A stretch of DNA of 64,000 nucleotides. Origin: Phlebopus portentosus (taxonomy: Eukaryota > Basidiomycota > Agaricomycetes > Boletales > Boletinellaceae). Under the pieces are notes generated by a model. The model had not been told where the DNA came from, made no database searches, and worked only from the letters and a program-made list of their open reading frames with translations. Of this stretch, positions 1 through 12,427 are shown in pieces; the first letter of the stretch is position 1; each line of letters starts with the position of its first letter. The stretch covers positions 1,282,001 through 1,346,000 of the forward strand of contig JAYXKI010000014.1 of the NCBI GenBank assembly GCA_037892935.1, written 5' to 3'. Position numbers and translations under genes: made by a program.

Positions 1-183
1 TGGGGTTAAAAGGAAATAAATTAATAAAGTAGAGAATAGAGTAAAGCAAGGCAAGACGTCAAAGAGTCCTCACGTGCAAGTAAACTATCAAAAAACATCA
101 TCAATTGAAAATGCGTGGAAAAAGCGTGACAGATATCAAGAACGAGAACAACAAGAAAAGTGAGCAGGGACTAAGTGGATTAG

Positions 184-3100
184 TTATTTCTTCGAAAGAG
201 CTTGTAATTGCACGAATTCATAATAGTCGCCTTTCATGCCGATGAGTTGATCGTGAGTTCCGTGTTCACTCACACGTCCGTCTTTGAAGAAGTATCTGAA
301 AAGACGGGAGCAGAAATGATCAGCACCGGATACGAGTTACTTGTGATGAAGGAAGGTACGTACATGCAGTCGGCGTTCTGAATAGTCGATAATCGATGCG
401 CGATGGCGATGGTCGTTCGGCCTTTCGCTGCTTTGTCCAATGCTTCTTGCACAACCTTTTCAGAGTTGGAGTCTAACGCAGACGTTGCCTACAGGAAGTG
501 AGTGAGTGTTCACTTATAACTGAAATATGTGCGGATAGACTTACCTCGTCTAAGAGGAGCAACTTGGGATTTCGGAGTAATGCACGAGCAATAGCAATAC
601 GTTCTATACGACAAACGAGATATCAGCTCACGCAACGAGAATTTGTATTCTTCACATGACTTACGCTTCTGACCACCAGAGAGTTGAGAGCCTTTGCCAC
701 CAACGTTCGTGTCAAATCCTCTGTAAGCCAATCGTCAAAATTGTCTATTCAACCAAATCAGAAGTTCTCCACGGACTCAGGTAAAGAAGTGACGAAGTCA
801 AGGATATTAGCATCGCGACAAGCAGCTTCAATCTCTTCTTGAGTGACTTCGTGATGAGGCTTCGTCGCTCCTAGGAGAATGTTGAACCGAACTGTGCCAG
901 CGTATAGCGTCTGATGAAGGTGCGGATTATCAGTCTCGATTCCAATTCTCAGTCGTCGAATGCAAGATACGTACGGGTTCCTGAGAGACAAGCGCGATAT
1001 GCTTTCGGTACTCTTGCACATTGAGCTTGGAAATATCTTGGCCGTCGAACTATGCAAACTATCAGTTGAAAGTCACGCGCACATAGCTAACGTTAACTCA
1101 CCGTGATTCTGCCGGCCAGCGGATCATAGAAGCGCTCAATGAGCTGAATACTGATTTTTTTAAAACTCGTTAAAACCATGCTTATCTTATCGATGCGTAG
1201 AATAAGACTTACGTAGTACTCTTTCCGCACCCCGAAGCACCGACGAGCGCAATATACGTTCCAGGCTTAACCTCGAGGTTCAAATCACGAAGCACACGTA
1301 CACCAGGACGAGTCGGGTACCGGAAGTGGACATTCTCGAAACGGACGTGGCCTTGAGGATCCTTCAGCGTCGCACCCTCAGTCGATTGCGCGTCGATCTC
1401 CGGCATGGAATCCATGATTCGAATAAGATCAGATCCTGCACTCCTTGCTGACGAGATGTCCGGGACGAAAGAGAATACATTCCCAGCTTGGACGGCTCCG
1501 AAAGTGACGCTCTATATCATAAATAAACACATCAGAATCCTTGGGTTCTAAAAGGAAGAGGGGACCGTCACGTACGAAGACGCAGACGAAGAACGCCGTC
1601 GTGCCATATTCAAGCTTACTGACTCCCTGCGATCCATACCAGAATACGAGAGCAATAACAAACATCGTCATCGCCTGCGAAGTAGAGAAGATGAGGTTCG
1701 ACCAGAACGCCACGCGGTTCGAGCGCCTCAGAGGCTCTTCCAAGGACGTGCTGTAAATGTTCAAAACGTCCATCTCGCGAGTCAACGATGCAACAGTCCG
1801 TATAGAGGCTGCCGCTTCGCAAGCAATCTGAGCGGATTGTTCGTGTGCTTGCTTGTTCTCTTGATCTTTCAGTACGACGACGCGCTTTAGAAAAGTTAGA
1901 ATAGATCGATATCAGAAAGATTTGTCATGCTAACAAGACGAATATATCCAGCAGAGACCAGAATCGGCATACAAGCAATACCGACGAGGGCAAGCTTCCA
2001 CTGGTAGATGAGACCCATGATAGATCCACCAATAAGGGTAGAAATACTCTGCACAATACTATAAGACAAAATATGAGTGCTAGTGAGAAAAGATCTGAGC
2101 ATGAAAACTTACGCTCCGAGCGTTACGCCGGCGAGACCATTGACCTTCTGCGGGTTATCGCTCAAGCTCGCCGTCAGTGAACCAGTCTGAACATGAAAAT
2201 ACTGTTAGCTCCTGCTCTTGCATGTACAGAATAATAAAATAACGTACGCTGTTCTTATCCTGATCAAAGAACTCAACTAAAGGGTTAGAATCAAGGCAAG
2301 AATTAGAAAAACCAGAAAGAAAAGTATAGAAGGCTGCACGTACTGTCTTGACGAAGAATAGACTTGAAAGCAATCATCCTCAACTTATTCGTCAAGTTCG
2401 CAGCTGCCGCACCAAACTGGTAGTTCTGCCAGCCGATGAAGAAGGTCGATACGATAGCAATAAGGAAGAACCTAGAAAGCAGCCAGTCAGACCTAGGTAT
2501 TGGGAAGTAATATGAGCACAGCGTACCAGAGCGCGTTGCGATCGCCTTCCCTACGAAGCTTAGCATCGTCGCCGGTGTCCTGAAAAGCGGTGACAGCAAG
2601 AGCTGAAATCAATGTTAGAATGATGATTCGAAAATGAAATCGTTGTGCAACGAACCATAAACGAGACCGAACGCGGGATACACGAGACCAGATACTGAAG
2701 GCGAAAATAAAGTCAGCTAAAGATACATGAGTAATATTTACAGAAAACATGAATACGTACGAATAGCAAAGATTGATCCGATAAGGTAGCTCTTCCACAC
2801 ACTCGTCTGGATGGCTCCGAACCTCTTGAAAATATAGGGCAGCGAGTAGTCTTCCTTTTCAGGTTTCTCCTTCATTTTCTGTTCGAGAACCTCGCTAGCA
2901 AGGGAGCGTCCAGAAGCTCTCCGGCCAAGGGGGACTTCTTCCTCTGCCTCAGCGGCATAATTACGACGGTCCTCCTTCTCGAAGTCAGGACTTCCTTCTA
3001 CAGAACCGGCTGTATCAGTGGATTCTCCATCTTCTGCCCGTTCTTCCGCCTCGCGTAACTTTTGAGCCTGAACGAGTCGCGCGTAGTGGCCTTCGGAATT

Positions 3101-5436
3101 CTGAAGGAGCTCTTCGTGCGTTCCGCGTTCGAGAACAAGGCCTCCGCCCATGACATAGATCTGATCCGCATTCTTGATGGTAGACAGACGGTGAGCGATC
3201 GTGATCGTCGTTCGACCCGCAGCTGCCTTGTCCAGAGCGTCCTGTACGACACCTTCGCTCTGCGTGTCCAAAGCGGAGGTCGCCTCGTCGAGTAGCAAGA
3301 TCTTGGGATCCGAAACGATCGCACGGGCAATGGCAATACGCTGCTTCTGTCCACCGCTCAACAAGAACCCACGCTCACCGACCAGAGTGTCATACCCGAG
3401 CGGTAACTTCGAAACGAATCCATGCGCGTTGGCTTTGATACATGCTTCCTTGACCAATTCGAATTTCTCCTCCTCCGATGCGTTCTCCCACTTCGTTCCG
3501 ATTAGCCCATGAGCAACATTGCCCTTGATGGTCGTAGCAAATAGGACAGGCTCCTGAGAAACAAGTCCGATCTGTGTGCGGAGCCACTTGAGGTTGAACT
3601 CCCGCAGATCGATACCGTCAAGGCGGACATGTCCGCTCAACGGATCGTAGAACCGTTCAACAAGCGACACAACGGTCGACTTTCCAGACCCAGAGGCACC
3701 GACGAGCGCAGCCGTCTTACCGGCATGGAACGATAGGCTGAGGTCCTTGACGACCTGCATGTCGGGGCGGGAAGGATAGTTGAAGTTTACGTTCTCGAAG
3801 TCAATACTCCCCTCTACGTGATCCAGCTTGAGACCGCCCTCATTCTCAATATCGATTGGGGGTACTCTATCGATGGTAGCCCAGAGTTTTGCAGCTGCAC
3901 CGCGAGCATGAGAAATAGCTAGGATGAAGATATTAGCGTAAAAATATTCAAAAAAAAGGGTAGACGCATACCTTGCATCTCGGGAGCCAGCAGGGCTAGC
4001 GAGAAGGATCCAATAAGGATGGCGATGATGACATTGACAACGATACCAACAGTAGCGTCACCACGAATGATCAGCGTCGTCCCGAAGTTGAAGGCAAGGG
4101 CGTACGCCGAATAGATGACAAAGAAGAAAACCGAAAGGCCGACTCCGCTAACGAATGCAGATTTCAGGTCAACAGTATGTGCTTGGAGAATGTAGCTGTC
4201 GTATATTGTTGCCAAAATGCTTTGAGTACCAAAAGCTTGGGCGGTCCGAATCGTCGAGATGACTTCTTCGGCTACGGAACCTCCCTCTGCGACGTGTTTC
4301 AAGGAGAGTTGCATGAATTTTGAGACGAACTTGTTCATGACAGCGCCGGAAATACCGATGCACGGCAGAACAGAGGTTAATGCCAGGGCGAGACGCCACG
4401 ATCGGGCGTAGGCAACGATGAAACCAGTGATAAATGACGACAGGAACTGGACAACAATGGCGACCTTCTCTGAAATACCCATCTGAATCAAATCTAGAAA
4501 GGACGATCCAAGGGTGAGTACAATATACAAACCGGCACAATCAATGTCTATATTTACGCGTATCCGTCTGAATACGAGAGGCGATCTCTCCTGCTCCAAC
4601 ATTATCAAAGAAAGCGATGTCTTGACGCAAGACGGCTCTCAGATAATTCTCGCGTACGCGTTTCGAGTTGACCTCGCCCGTGTATACCCACGCATACATG
4701 TACACAAACGTGGCGACGAGGATCCCAAGACCTATATAGACAAGATATGATGCGTCCAGAGCAGCAACGTGGCGGAAGTTCGCTGCGGAGTCCTCGAGTT
4801 GCTCAGTGGTAGCCGATCCATCGCCGACTCCTTGCAATGCAGTACCGAAATCCACGAATGCTTCTGTGAGGTTCCCGAAGATGATACTCATAAGAGGCTG
4901 GCAACGGGGCGTAAGCATGATGACTGAAAGAAGTTCACCAAAGCTCACCTGAGCAGCACCTGCGGTGGCGGCACACACGAGACCAACAAAGTCAAGAACG
5001 AGCTCAGGTTTGGTCGAAAATCTAGACGATGGAAATATACCAGCAAAATAAATGTGAGCGGAAAGTAAAGGACTGAAGAAATTGCACACCTGAAGAGCTC
5101 AGCGAAGCTAACTTCTTTAGGGGCACTATCATCAGACTTGAGACCGAAACCGGCTTCAGCTTCTTTATTCTCGTCCTGTTCATTCTGAGCTTTCGCCTCC
5201 TTCTCGCTCACAGTAGCACGCTCCGAAGATTTTCGCTTAGCCCACTTGTACAACCGACTGGTAGCCGGTTTTTCTGGATGATCTGCGAGAGTGGCAGGAG
5301 AAGAGTCAGCACGGGATGGAGGGGTCTTTTGCTGGTGCTGGTGCTGGCGCAACTCTTGAGCGTCATTAACACCGGACTCATCGATCTCTACGGGCGGCTT
5401 TTCTTCTGTGATAGTATCCGGCCTTGAGGACGACAT
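184..5436 (-). CDS. Full-size ABCB-type (MDR/P-glycoprotein-like) ABC transporter
   Basis: ATP-driven exporter of the multidrug-resistance ABCB class, expected in the plasma or an internal membrane. The protein has two transmembrane-plus-nucleotide-binding halves. The first nucleotide-binding domain (about 3760 to 3000) has Walker [10 protein letters not shown], signature LSGGQKQR, Walker [13 protein letters not shown] and the H-loop IAHRLST. The second (about 1400 to 190) has Walker [10 protein letters not shown], signature QLSGGQK split by an intron just before QR, and [13 protein letters not shown] charged linker follows the first domain. The N-terminus is a hydrophilic, Ser- and Glu-rich tail beginning [15 protein letters not shown]. 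The C-terminus [10 protein letters not shown] is followed by TAA at 184-186. Many introns of about 50-80 nt interrupt it. One join, near 770, needs a weak GTCCGT donor to give the family sequence [11 protein letters not shown]. All catalytic motifs are present, so I read it as intact; the substrate cannot be told from sequence. Confidence 0.93.
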
Positions 5437-5916
5437 GGTGGTCGCCGACTAAGGTGGCTAAGGAGGAAGGAAAAGAAGTGAATGGGGTGGAAGAGGAAGA
5501 CGACAGGAATGGAGTAATACTTATGACCTGGTGTCGTATTAAATTATTATAGATATCCGAAATAGGGCTGCGGACCAGCGGTGAAGTGAAGTGCCTTACG
5601 TTAGTCGTCGGCACGGCAATCCTCCTAAAACTCTCCGCCAACTCAATCTCTCTCCCCCTTCCTTTTCAGTCTCTTCCTCCCGTTCGAATTCTTCATCCCA
5701 TCCACTTCTCCCTGTTATTTGTGGCACTAACTGCAACCGCAGGTGTCTCGCAAGTCGTTCAGGCGTTCAGGACGATAATTCAAGTTCACCAGGATAAAGG
5801 ACGCCGCATGCGCCATGTGAGAAACTATCGTGCGAAAGTCCGCCTAATTTCTATATCAGGAAGGAGCCAGACAGGACACCGCCTTATGACCTGCTGACCA
5901 ATCAACGCCCATCCGA

Positions 5917-5935
5917 CTCGCTCGCTCGCTCGCTC
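5917..5935. repeat. (CTCG)n microsatellite
   Basis: Four to five perfect copies of CTCG in the intergenic region upstream of the ABC transporter. Confidence 0.85.
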
Positions 5936-6851
5936 ATATTTAGAGAATGACTCGCTCTACAAATTCCACACTGCGACCGCTCGAAGACTCACCTCGAGTC
6001 ATTATTTTCCAGCCAGCGGATCTCTCTGACTCCCAACGACAGTGCCACAGTCGACGCGTCTTGTCTCGGTCTCGGCATGGCACACTCCCGTTGCTCTTCT
6101 CTCCCTTCTCGTTAAAATCTCGTTATATCAGTTTTAGCTTCCGGGCCCCGGTCGCACAACATGCAAATCTTGATTACATCATATTCTTTCTGCCCCAGCA
6201 TCCGATAAGATAAAATCACCCATCGATCTTATCTCGAACGGTTCAGGCGTAAACGAAAGAAAGTTTTCGATAGAGCCCGGAGAAAAATCGGCTTTATTCG
6301 ATTTAATGGCCGACTAGGACGCATGTATCACGTGCAAGCTCCTCCCGCGAAAACTAAAATACGAAGAAAATAAATGTTAGTTTAATGTTAAAAGTGACTT
6401 CAGTTTCCCTCGGACAAACATCGAGACTGTATCTAGAACTCATTCCAATCATCTTCCATGCAGTTGTGCTGAAAACGTAAATTATCTTTTGATTTTGAAA
6501 ATCAGAACTCGAACCACACAGATATAAAGGTGGAACAAGTATAGTGTTCATTCAGAGAAAGTACCAGGGCTAATAGCCATGGTCGACTACACAAGTACGG
6601 TACATACATACACGCAAGAAAAGAGAATAATGAGAATGATGGGGTCGTCGATCCCGTCGATCACACTTAAACTAGCCAAATAAGACTCCAATGTGGAGTA
6701 ACAACGCCTAACCCGTGCACGTGCAGTAGAGAATTAAACGTATTCCTATTCGGCAAGATGCGGTGCATAAGAGAGCACACAGGCTGAATATATGCGCTCC
6801 GAAGAACGTGACATTGGTGGATCGGGTCACATAGGAGCGGGTAGCCGGGTA

Positions 6852-6881
6852 CAGTTCAGTTCAGTTCACACACACACACAC
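6852..6881. repeat. (CAGTT)3 followed by (CA)n microsatellite
   Basis: Three copies of CAGTT run directly into a short CA dinucleotide array. Intergenic. Confidence 0.8.
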
Positions 6882-7120
6882 GACTTGCTCGCTTGCCACC
6901 CACAGCAATCTAGGGCAAATCAGTAGTATCGTGTACCGACGCCGGGAAGTATCTGCGAGGATGTCGGGAGAAATGTATTTGTATTTCTATGATAAACGGC
7001 AAGGTATGTGAAAGAGTCCGCGTAAAATGGAGGCGAACGAAACGTCACAGTCAGACGTCAGCATCGCCTTGGCCTTTCTCTATCACTATCAAGGCCTAAA
7101 TCCAGTCCAAGTCGTTGTTG

Positions 7121-7147
7121 ACGTCGACGACAACGACGACGACGACG
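7121..7147. repeat. (ACG)n-type trinucleotide repeat
   Basis: Imperfect array of ACG/GAC triplets about 75 nt before the start codon of the membrane protein at 7222. It probably lies in the promoter or 5' leader. Confidence 0.75.
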
Positions 7148-7221
7148 TTTTTCTTTGTTTGCTTTCATTTTACGCCCGTTTCATGACATAACATTTCTCT
7201 CGAGAATACATTCATCAGTTG

Positions 7222-8819
7222 ATGTCACTCTCACCCACGCTTTCCTCGTCCGCTAGCACTTCATCGCCTCCTTCATCTCCCTCTCCTTCTTTCACTACTA
7301 CACAATCAATGTCTTCATCCGACCCCGACCCGTCTTCCACAACGCTGACTACTTCTCCGACAGAGACTTCTTCTCTGCCGTCTACAACTCCTTCGTCGAC
7401 GTCGGAGACAACAACTACGTCGGAGACCACGACAAGTGACACAAGCACAACGAGTGATACTACTACTAGCACTACTAGTGATACTTCCACCTTCACCACT
7501 TCCCCGACTGAGACAACTACCCCTCCTCCTGATACCAGCTCATCCACTTCGGAAACTTCTTCCAGCTCCAGCACACCACCGACTTCATCGGATACGTCAA
7601 CAACTTCGAGCGGACCCCTGAGCACGGTCGTCTCAACACTCGTGTAAGAAGCGTTTCCCATTTATCTATGCGAACTAAACTATATCCTGAGTTTTCTTTT
7701 TTTCTTCTTATCTTCAGTGTCACCGACAATGGCCAAACGTCCACGCAATTCATCACGTCGGCAATTGCCTCGAGTACAGCAGGCGCAGACGGGTCGAGTT
7801 CTGGAGGAGGAGATGATGGTGGGAGCAGCAACACAGGCGCGATAGTAGGCGGGGTCATCGGCGGGGTCGCGGTGCTGGCGGTTCTCGCGCTCCTTGTCTG
7901 GTTCTGCCTGCGACGACGCAAGCGAAACGACTTTGACGGAGACTTCGACCCGGACTCCGTCGCCAAGCGCAACTCATCCACACTGCAGCGCCTGGGCCGC
8001 GGTGGGGACACGGACCTCCTGGCTGCCGTGCGAGGAGTGGAGAACGAACCGGAGGTGACGCCGTATACGTACGGGATGCAGCAACGTGGCACCGGGGGCG
8101 CGTCTCTCTTTGGTCCGGCCACTGCTGCTGCTGCTGGCGCTGGCGCAGCTGCAGGCTACACAGCGGGCGGGTACGGTGCGCACGATCAAAAGAGCGCGGC
8201 TTCTCACCCGCCATCGTCCTACTACGACCCCAACGCACCCGCTATGCCGTCCGGGCCATCCGAAACAGGGTCCTCGGGACATGGCGGCGTGAGCGACCCG
8301 CGCACGAGCATGAGCAGCAGCGGCGTGCCGTACGGCGCGTCGCCCTACCCGCCCACAGCAGGAGCAGGCGCATATGGCATGTACACCCCCGGCCCGGTAC
8401 CCGGAGCCAACACCCCCAGCTCGCCGACGTCGCAGTCCCACTCCACGTATGCATCCTCAAAAGAGCGCGAGGCGTTCGCGCAGCGCTACGCTCAGCAGAC
8501 CGGGCAGGGGCAGAACGTACTCTCTGGTCCTACTGCTGCTACCGCTGCGAATGATGGAGGGATTGGACCGGGGAGGCCGCCGGTTCCTGTGCCTGCTTCT
8601 CTACAGCCCGGTGGTGGCCTCGGTGGGCCGGCGGCGCAGGGGCCGGGTTTGACGGTGCGAAATGCAAGCCCGATAGACGAGGGTGCGCCGGATGTGGTCG
8701 TCCACCAGGACGGAGGACGCGTGAGAGAGGAGGACGTCGAGCCGCCGAATGAGATCCCCCCGACGTATGATAGTATACGCCCGGATGACGATCCTGCTCC
8801 TACTGCTGCTCGACATTAG
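7222..8819 (+). CDS. Ser/Thr-rich single-pass membrane protein with C-terminal PPxY motif
   Basis: Two exons (7222-7643 and 7718-8819) give 507 residues. The intron is 74 nt with donor GTAAGA and acceptor TTCAG. Residues 1 to about 140 are almost entirely Ser, Thr and Pro, as in O-mannosylated stalks of wall sensors. A Gly-rich entry AIVGGVIGGVAVLAVLALL leads into one transmembrane helix, closed by a basic stop-transfer run RRRKRN. The cytoplasmic tail of about 300 residues is rich in Gly, Ala, Pro and Ser, and ends near EIPPTYDSIRPDDD, a PPxY motif. No signal peptide precedes the stalk in this frame, so membrane insertion would rely on the single helix, or an upstream exon was missed. The layout resembles Mid2/Axl2-like basidiomycete proteins, but no catalytic domain is visible and function is unknown. 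The convergent gene at 10021-12427 has the same architecture. Confidence 0.8.
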
Positions 8820-10020
8820 ACATTTTAAATTCTCCTCTTCCATTTCATTCCTTCCCTTCTGAATGGACGGATGTTCCTCGTTCCTCATCTCTCTGTTCGT
8901 ACGCACCCTTCACCTTCTCAGCCTTCACTCAATGTTAAATTAGTCACCTCTTCTCATAACTTCTTATCGTTCCCGGCGTGCGCCCCTATCTTCTACACTA
9001 CCTCCGCCCTCCGCTCCCCGATTCCGACAACCTCTCAATAAATATTCCTTATTACCGTACCACCGCCATATTCATTACGCCTCACGCCTCGCCCGACCCA
9101 TATACATTCCATCGATTCCATTTTAACTTTTCTTCGCTTCACTTTACGTTTACCTCCTCCTCCTGTACAACAACGAACGCTCATCATCCCGTTCTTATCT
9201 TTCTTTCCTCCATTTTGCACTTTTTCAAAGAATACTCTTCGTCCCGCCATTTCCTCTGTAGAATTAATCTATAAATCTAGTAAAATGAATCCGAGGCCTT
9301 TCGTGAGTAAGAGTACTAAGACATGACCATGATACACATTATATTATATTATTTCAACGAGTATACTTGTGTGGTGAGCGAACGTTAGGTAATGAAGGAA
9401 AAATGATGTCCATAGCAAGGTGTGTCGGACCGGAAGAGGTGCTTCATCTCCAGTCTCAGCTCCAACTCTTTCAAACTCCAAGAAAGCGAAAAAGGACAAA
9501 ACTATCCAGTAAGCTACATACATACATACATACATACACACTCGTGCGTGCGTAAGTATATGTATATGCCATGTGCAGTTCTAATTTTGATGTATTTTAC
9601 ATCGAAAGGGTGAATGAACGTAAAAGCATGCCGTTGCAACAGCTCCAAATGCGGAACGTTGTTTGATTAAATCATAAAAGCCAGTCAGTCAGTCCCATCC
9701 CATCGGTGGAGTATGAGTGCGAGCGTAAGGTGGTGGTAAACGTGAAATATAAGCTGGCGTCGTCTGGGAGAAGGAAAAGGGTAAGGGCTTGAAAGTGTAG
9801 GAAAACCCGTAAATAGATGAAGTGTAAGGTGAGACAAGGGGAGGGGAGAGGAGGTAGATGTAGGCGTAGAGGCAGGAAGAAAGCAAGATTACAAAAGCAG
9901 AAGAGCAGGTAGTGTCTGAATAACGAATTATGTATGTATGAGTAATCGTCCCTAGAGCAACATGAACGAAATAAAGAAATAAAGAAAAGAAAGACTGGAG
10001 GGTTACAGCACACATCCGAT
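8820..10020. other. Intergenic region between convergent genes
   Basis: About 1.2 kb between the stop codons of the two Ser/Thr-rich membrane proteins. It holds their 3' ends. It is pyrimidine-rich on the + strand near 8880-9250 and purine-rich near 9770-9990. I see no gene; short open frames are low-complexity. Confidence 0.6.
9515..9537. repeat. (TACA)n microsatellite
   Basis: Five to six copies of TACA in the convergent spacer, followed by a short (CA) tail. Confidence 0.85.
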
Positions 10021-12427
10021 TCATAATGACCTCGTCCTTGTCACTGAATCCTCAGAATCCCGGCGAATCATGTCATACCTAGGCGGGATCTCTTCTCTAG
10101 GTCCAGGCCGCGGAGTAGTCAAAGCTGCATCCTCTTCCTCGTCAATATCCAATAACCAAGCATGCGCTAACGAAGGCGGGATAGAGCGCCTGTCGATGGG
10201 TGACTCGTCTGGGTAGGGAGTTTCAGCTCCTGTGCCAGAGGCTTCGACAGATCCAGACCCGGATCTGGTGCTTGTAAGGCTTCGTAACCTCTGAGTCGAC
10301 GAGGTTGACACGGATAGAGATAATGAAGAGGAGTGAATGGAGGAAGGCGCGCCTTCACTTCGTCCCTCGTCCCTCTCCGGAGGACTAGGGTTGGCGATTG
10401 CAAGTGAGCCACGGCGCTCCTGCGCCGCCTCGTTCGCTTTCTGTCGCGCTCTCGAGGATGGTAAGGAAGTGAAGCTCTGCTTTGGCTCCGTGACTACACG
10501 GAGCGGTGAAGATAAGGTAAGGCTCGTGGCTCGAGCATATGGGTGAGAGTAGGTATAAGCAGAGGGTGGTGCTGCGCCGGGTGGTAACCATGGCGAGCTC
10601 CCGCTCCCACTTCCACTCCCGCTCACTCCGCTACTCCGTCGCGTACTTCTGTCCATACTCGATAAGAGTCCCGTCGCCGAGTCCGTGCTCCAATCACGCA
10701 AATGACTCCGGGATTCTGAGAGTCCGCTTTCTATGGATGACATGGTAGGCGACTCTCCATGCCTTATTGAAGGCATAAGGGGCCCGAAATCCGTAGGTGT
10801 TCCTGACTCACTGAAGAGACTACTGCTATCAGCAGCCCCACCACGCAGTCTTGCCGGTTCAGGAAGCGAGCTCGACGACGACGCTTCATTACTCAACTGT
10901 CGGGGATCACTTCGATTTTGACCCTGCGGACCCATCACCTCATTGACGATACTATGCAGATCGACATTGCTCGCGGCCATGAGTGGATCAGCCAGACGAC
11001 TTCCTTCGTCTGGCGGTGGCCACACGGCTTCCTGAAAGTAGCTCCCTGTCTTGCTTGCCACGGGTCGCAGGAGCCGTGGGGGCGGCTCACTAGGAAGCTC
11101 ACGCATCACGGGGGAATTAACGTCTCTCCCAGAATCCGATCCAAGGTCCCGATAGTCATCCACACCGTCACCGCTGTTCCTCCTATGCGAACCGAAAATA
11201 CCAAACCCTCTTCGTGGTTGACTGGGACCTGCTAAATCAAAGTCGTCTTCTCCTGCCAGCATAACAGACCGAGGCGTGGGCAGATATCGATGTGATTGTA
11301 CTAGCCTCCGCTTCTGGTGGCGTCTGAACAGGAAGACGGCTAGAAGACAAAGAATGATAATAGAAATCCCTGCGACCGTACCACCGGCGATTACTGCGGT
11401 CCGATTGCTTGAAGTAACTGAGCTTGACGTATCGGCGTTGAGCGTGGCAACGGGACTGACAACCTAGTCGGGTCGACCAAAGTCATTAGGCAGATAGGAG
11501 CCTTTGACAGACGAAAGAACTTACTGTAGTGACTTGTCCATTGATAGTTGATACAATTTCGGTGAAACTGGTCGTGAGAGAAGTGCTAGCGTCAGTAGTT
11601 GACGATCTACTTGACGAGGAATCCGTGATAGATTGCGATGAGGAAGAGTCTGAAGGCCTTGTTGAAGAGATTGAAGAGGTGGAATCGCTGGTAGTAGTAG
11701 AGGAAGGGGTCGAAGTAGTCTCGCTAAGACTGAATCAGACAAGCAAACCTAAAGCGAAACGGCTTCGAACATACATAGTAGTACTCGGGACACTTTGGGA
11801 ATCTGATTGTGTCGAGATTAGAGACGAATCTGTCGGACTCACAAGACTCGTTTGTGAGCCAGAAGCAGTCTGTGCTGAATCTACGCCGCTCGTAGCATCA
11901 GATGGAGTCGGCTGGACGGAATCTACGGTCGACGTCGCTGAGATGCTCGCATCGCTAGGCCCACTGGTCAGCGTCTGGTCCGTAGCCTCGCTCGTGGACA
12001 GCACCGTCGAATCCGGACTTGGTACGGCCGCCGTGGTTGCAGCTGAAGTCAACGAGGGATCCACTACAGCCGTATCAGTCGTATCAAGCCCACTTGGTCC
12101 AGCAGCAGCACCAAGGTCTGTGGAAGTAGCTCCTGAAGAGTCTTGAGAGGTTGAACCGCCGGGAGAGGGAGCCAAGGAGCAGCACGTTTCAAGGGGGGAA
12201 CGGGATGTGTTGGCAAGTGGCGCGTGGCGCAACGAGGACCAGATATGAAAGTGGTTCCGTCAATTGAAATAAGCAATGGCAACTTATGGGACATAGATAT
12301 TGTATGGGGAAACGGAATCCTTACCTGTATCGGAGTTTACTGTAATTCGAATGAAGAAAGGGGCAAAGCATGTCAGAAGGACTCTAAGGAGTGAATTCAC
12401 GACAAGACGGACCTTGTGCAGGGTCAT
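10021..12427 (-). CDS. Ser/Thr-rich single-pass membrane protein with signal peptide and C-terminal PPxY motif
   Basis: I place the start at 12427, where an exon (12427-12325) codes a good signal peptide, MTLHKVRLVVNSLLRVLL and on, ending at a strong GTAAGG donor. The next exon joins in frame at either of two tandem acceptors near 12140. The ectodomain is Ser/Thr-rich, including STINGQVTT just before a short intron. One transmembrane helix follows, AGISIIILCLLAVFLF, with stop-transfer RRHQKRR. The long cytoplasmic tail is Ser/Pro-rich and carries EEIPPRYDMIRRDSED near its end, a PPxY motif. The stop is TGA at 10021. Introns near 11765-11716 and 11524-11466 splice in frame. Architecture matches the convergent gene at 7222-8819. 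It could be a surface sensor of the Wsc/Mid2 type, but I see no WSC domain. The N-terminal exon join is the least certain part. Confidence 0.75.

Larger units (their letters stand above)
5437..7221. other. Intergenic region between divergent genes
   Basis: About 1.8 kb between the starts of the ABC transporter (-) and the Ser/Thr-rich membrane protein (+). I found no convincing gene. It must hold both promoters. It contains several simple repeats, listed separately, and a pyrimidine-rich tract at about 7147-7200 just before the downstream start. Short open frames here lack recognisable motifs. Confidence 0.6.

Noticed and set aside
7215..7661. Minus-strand Val/Glu/Asp-rich frame
   Set aside because: Antisense shadow of the Ser/Thr-rich exon of the + strand membrane protein; its composition is simply the complement of Ser/Thr codons.
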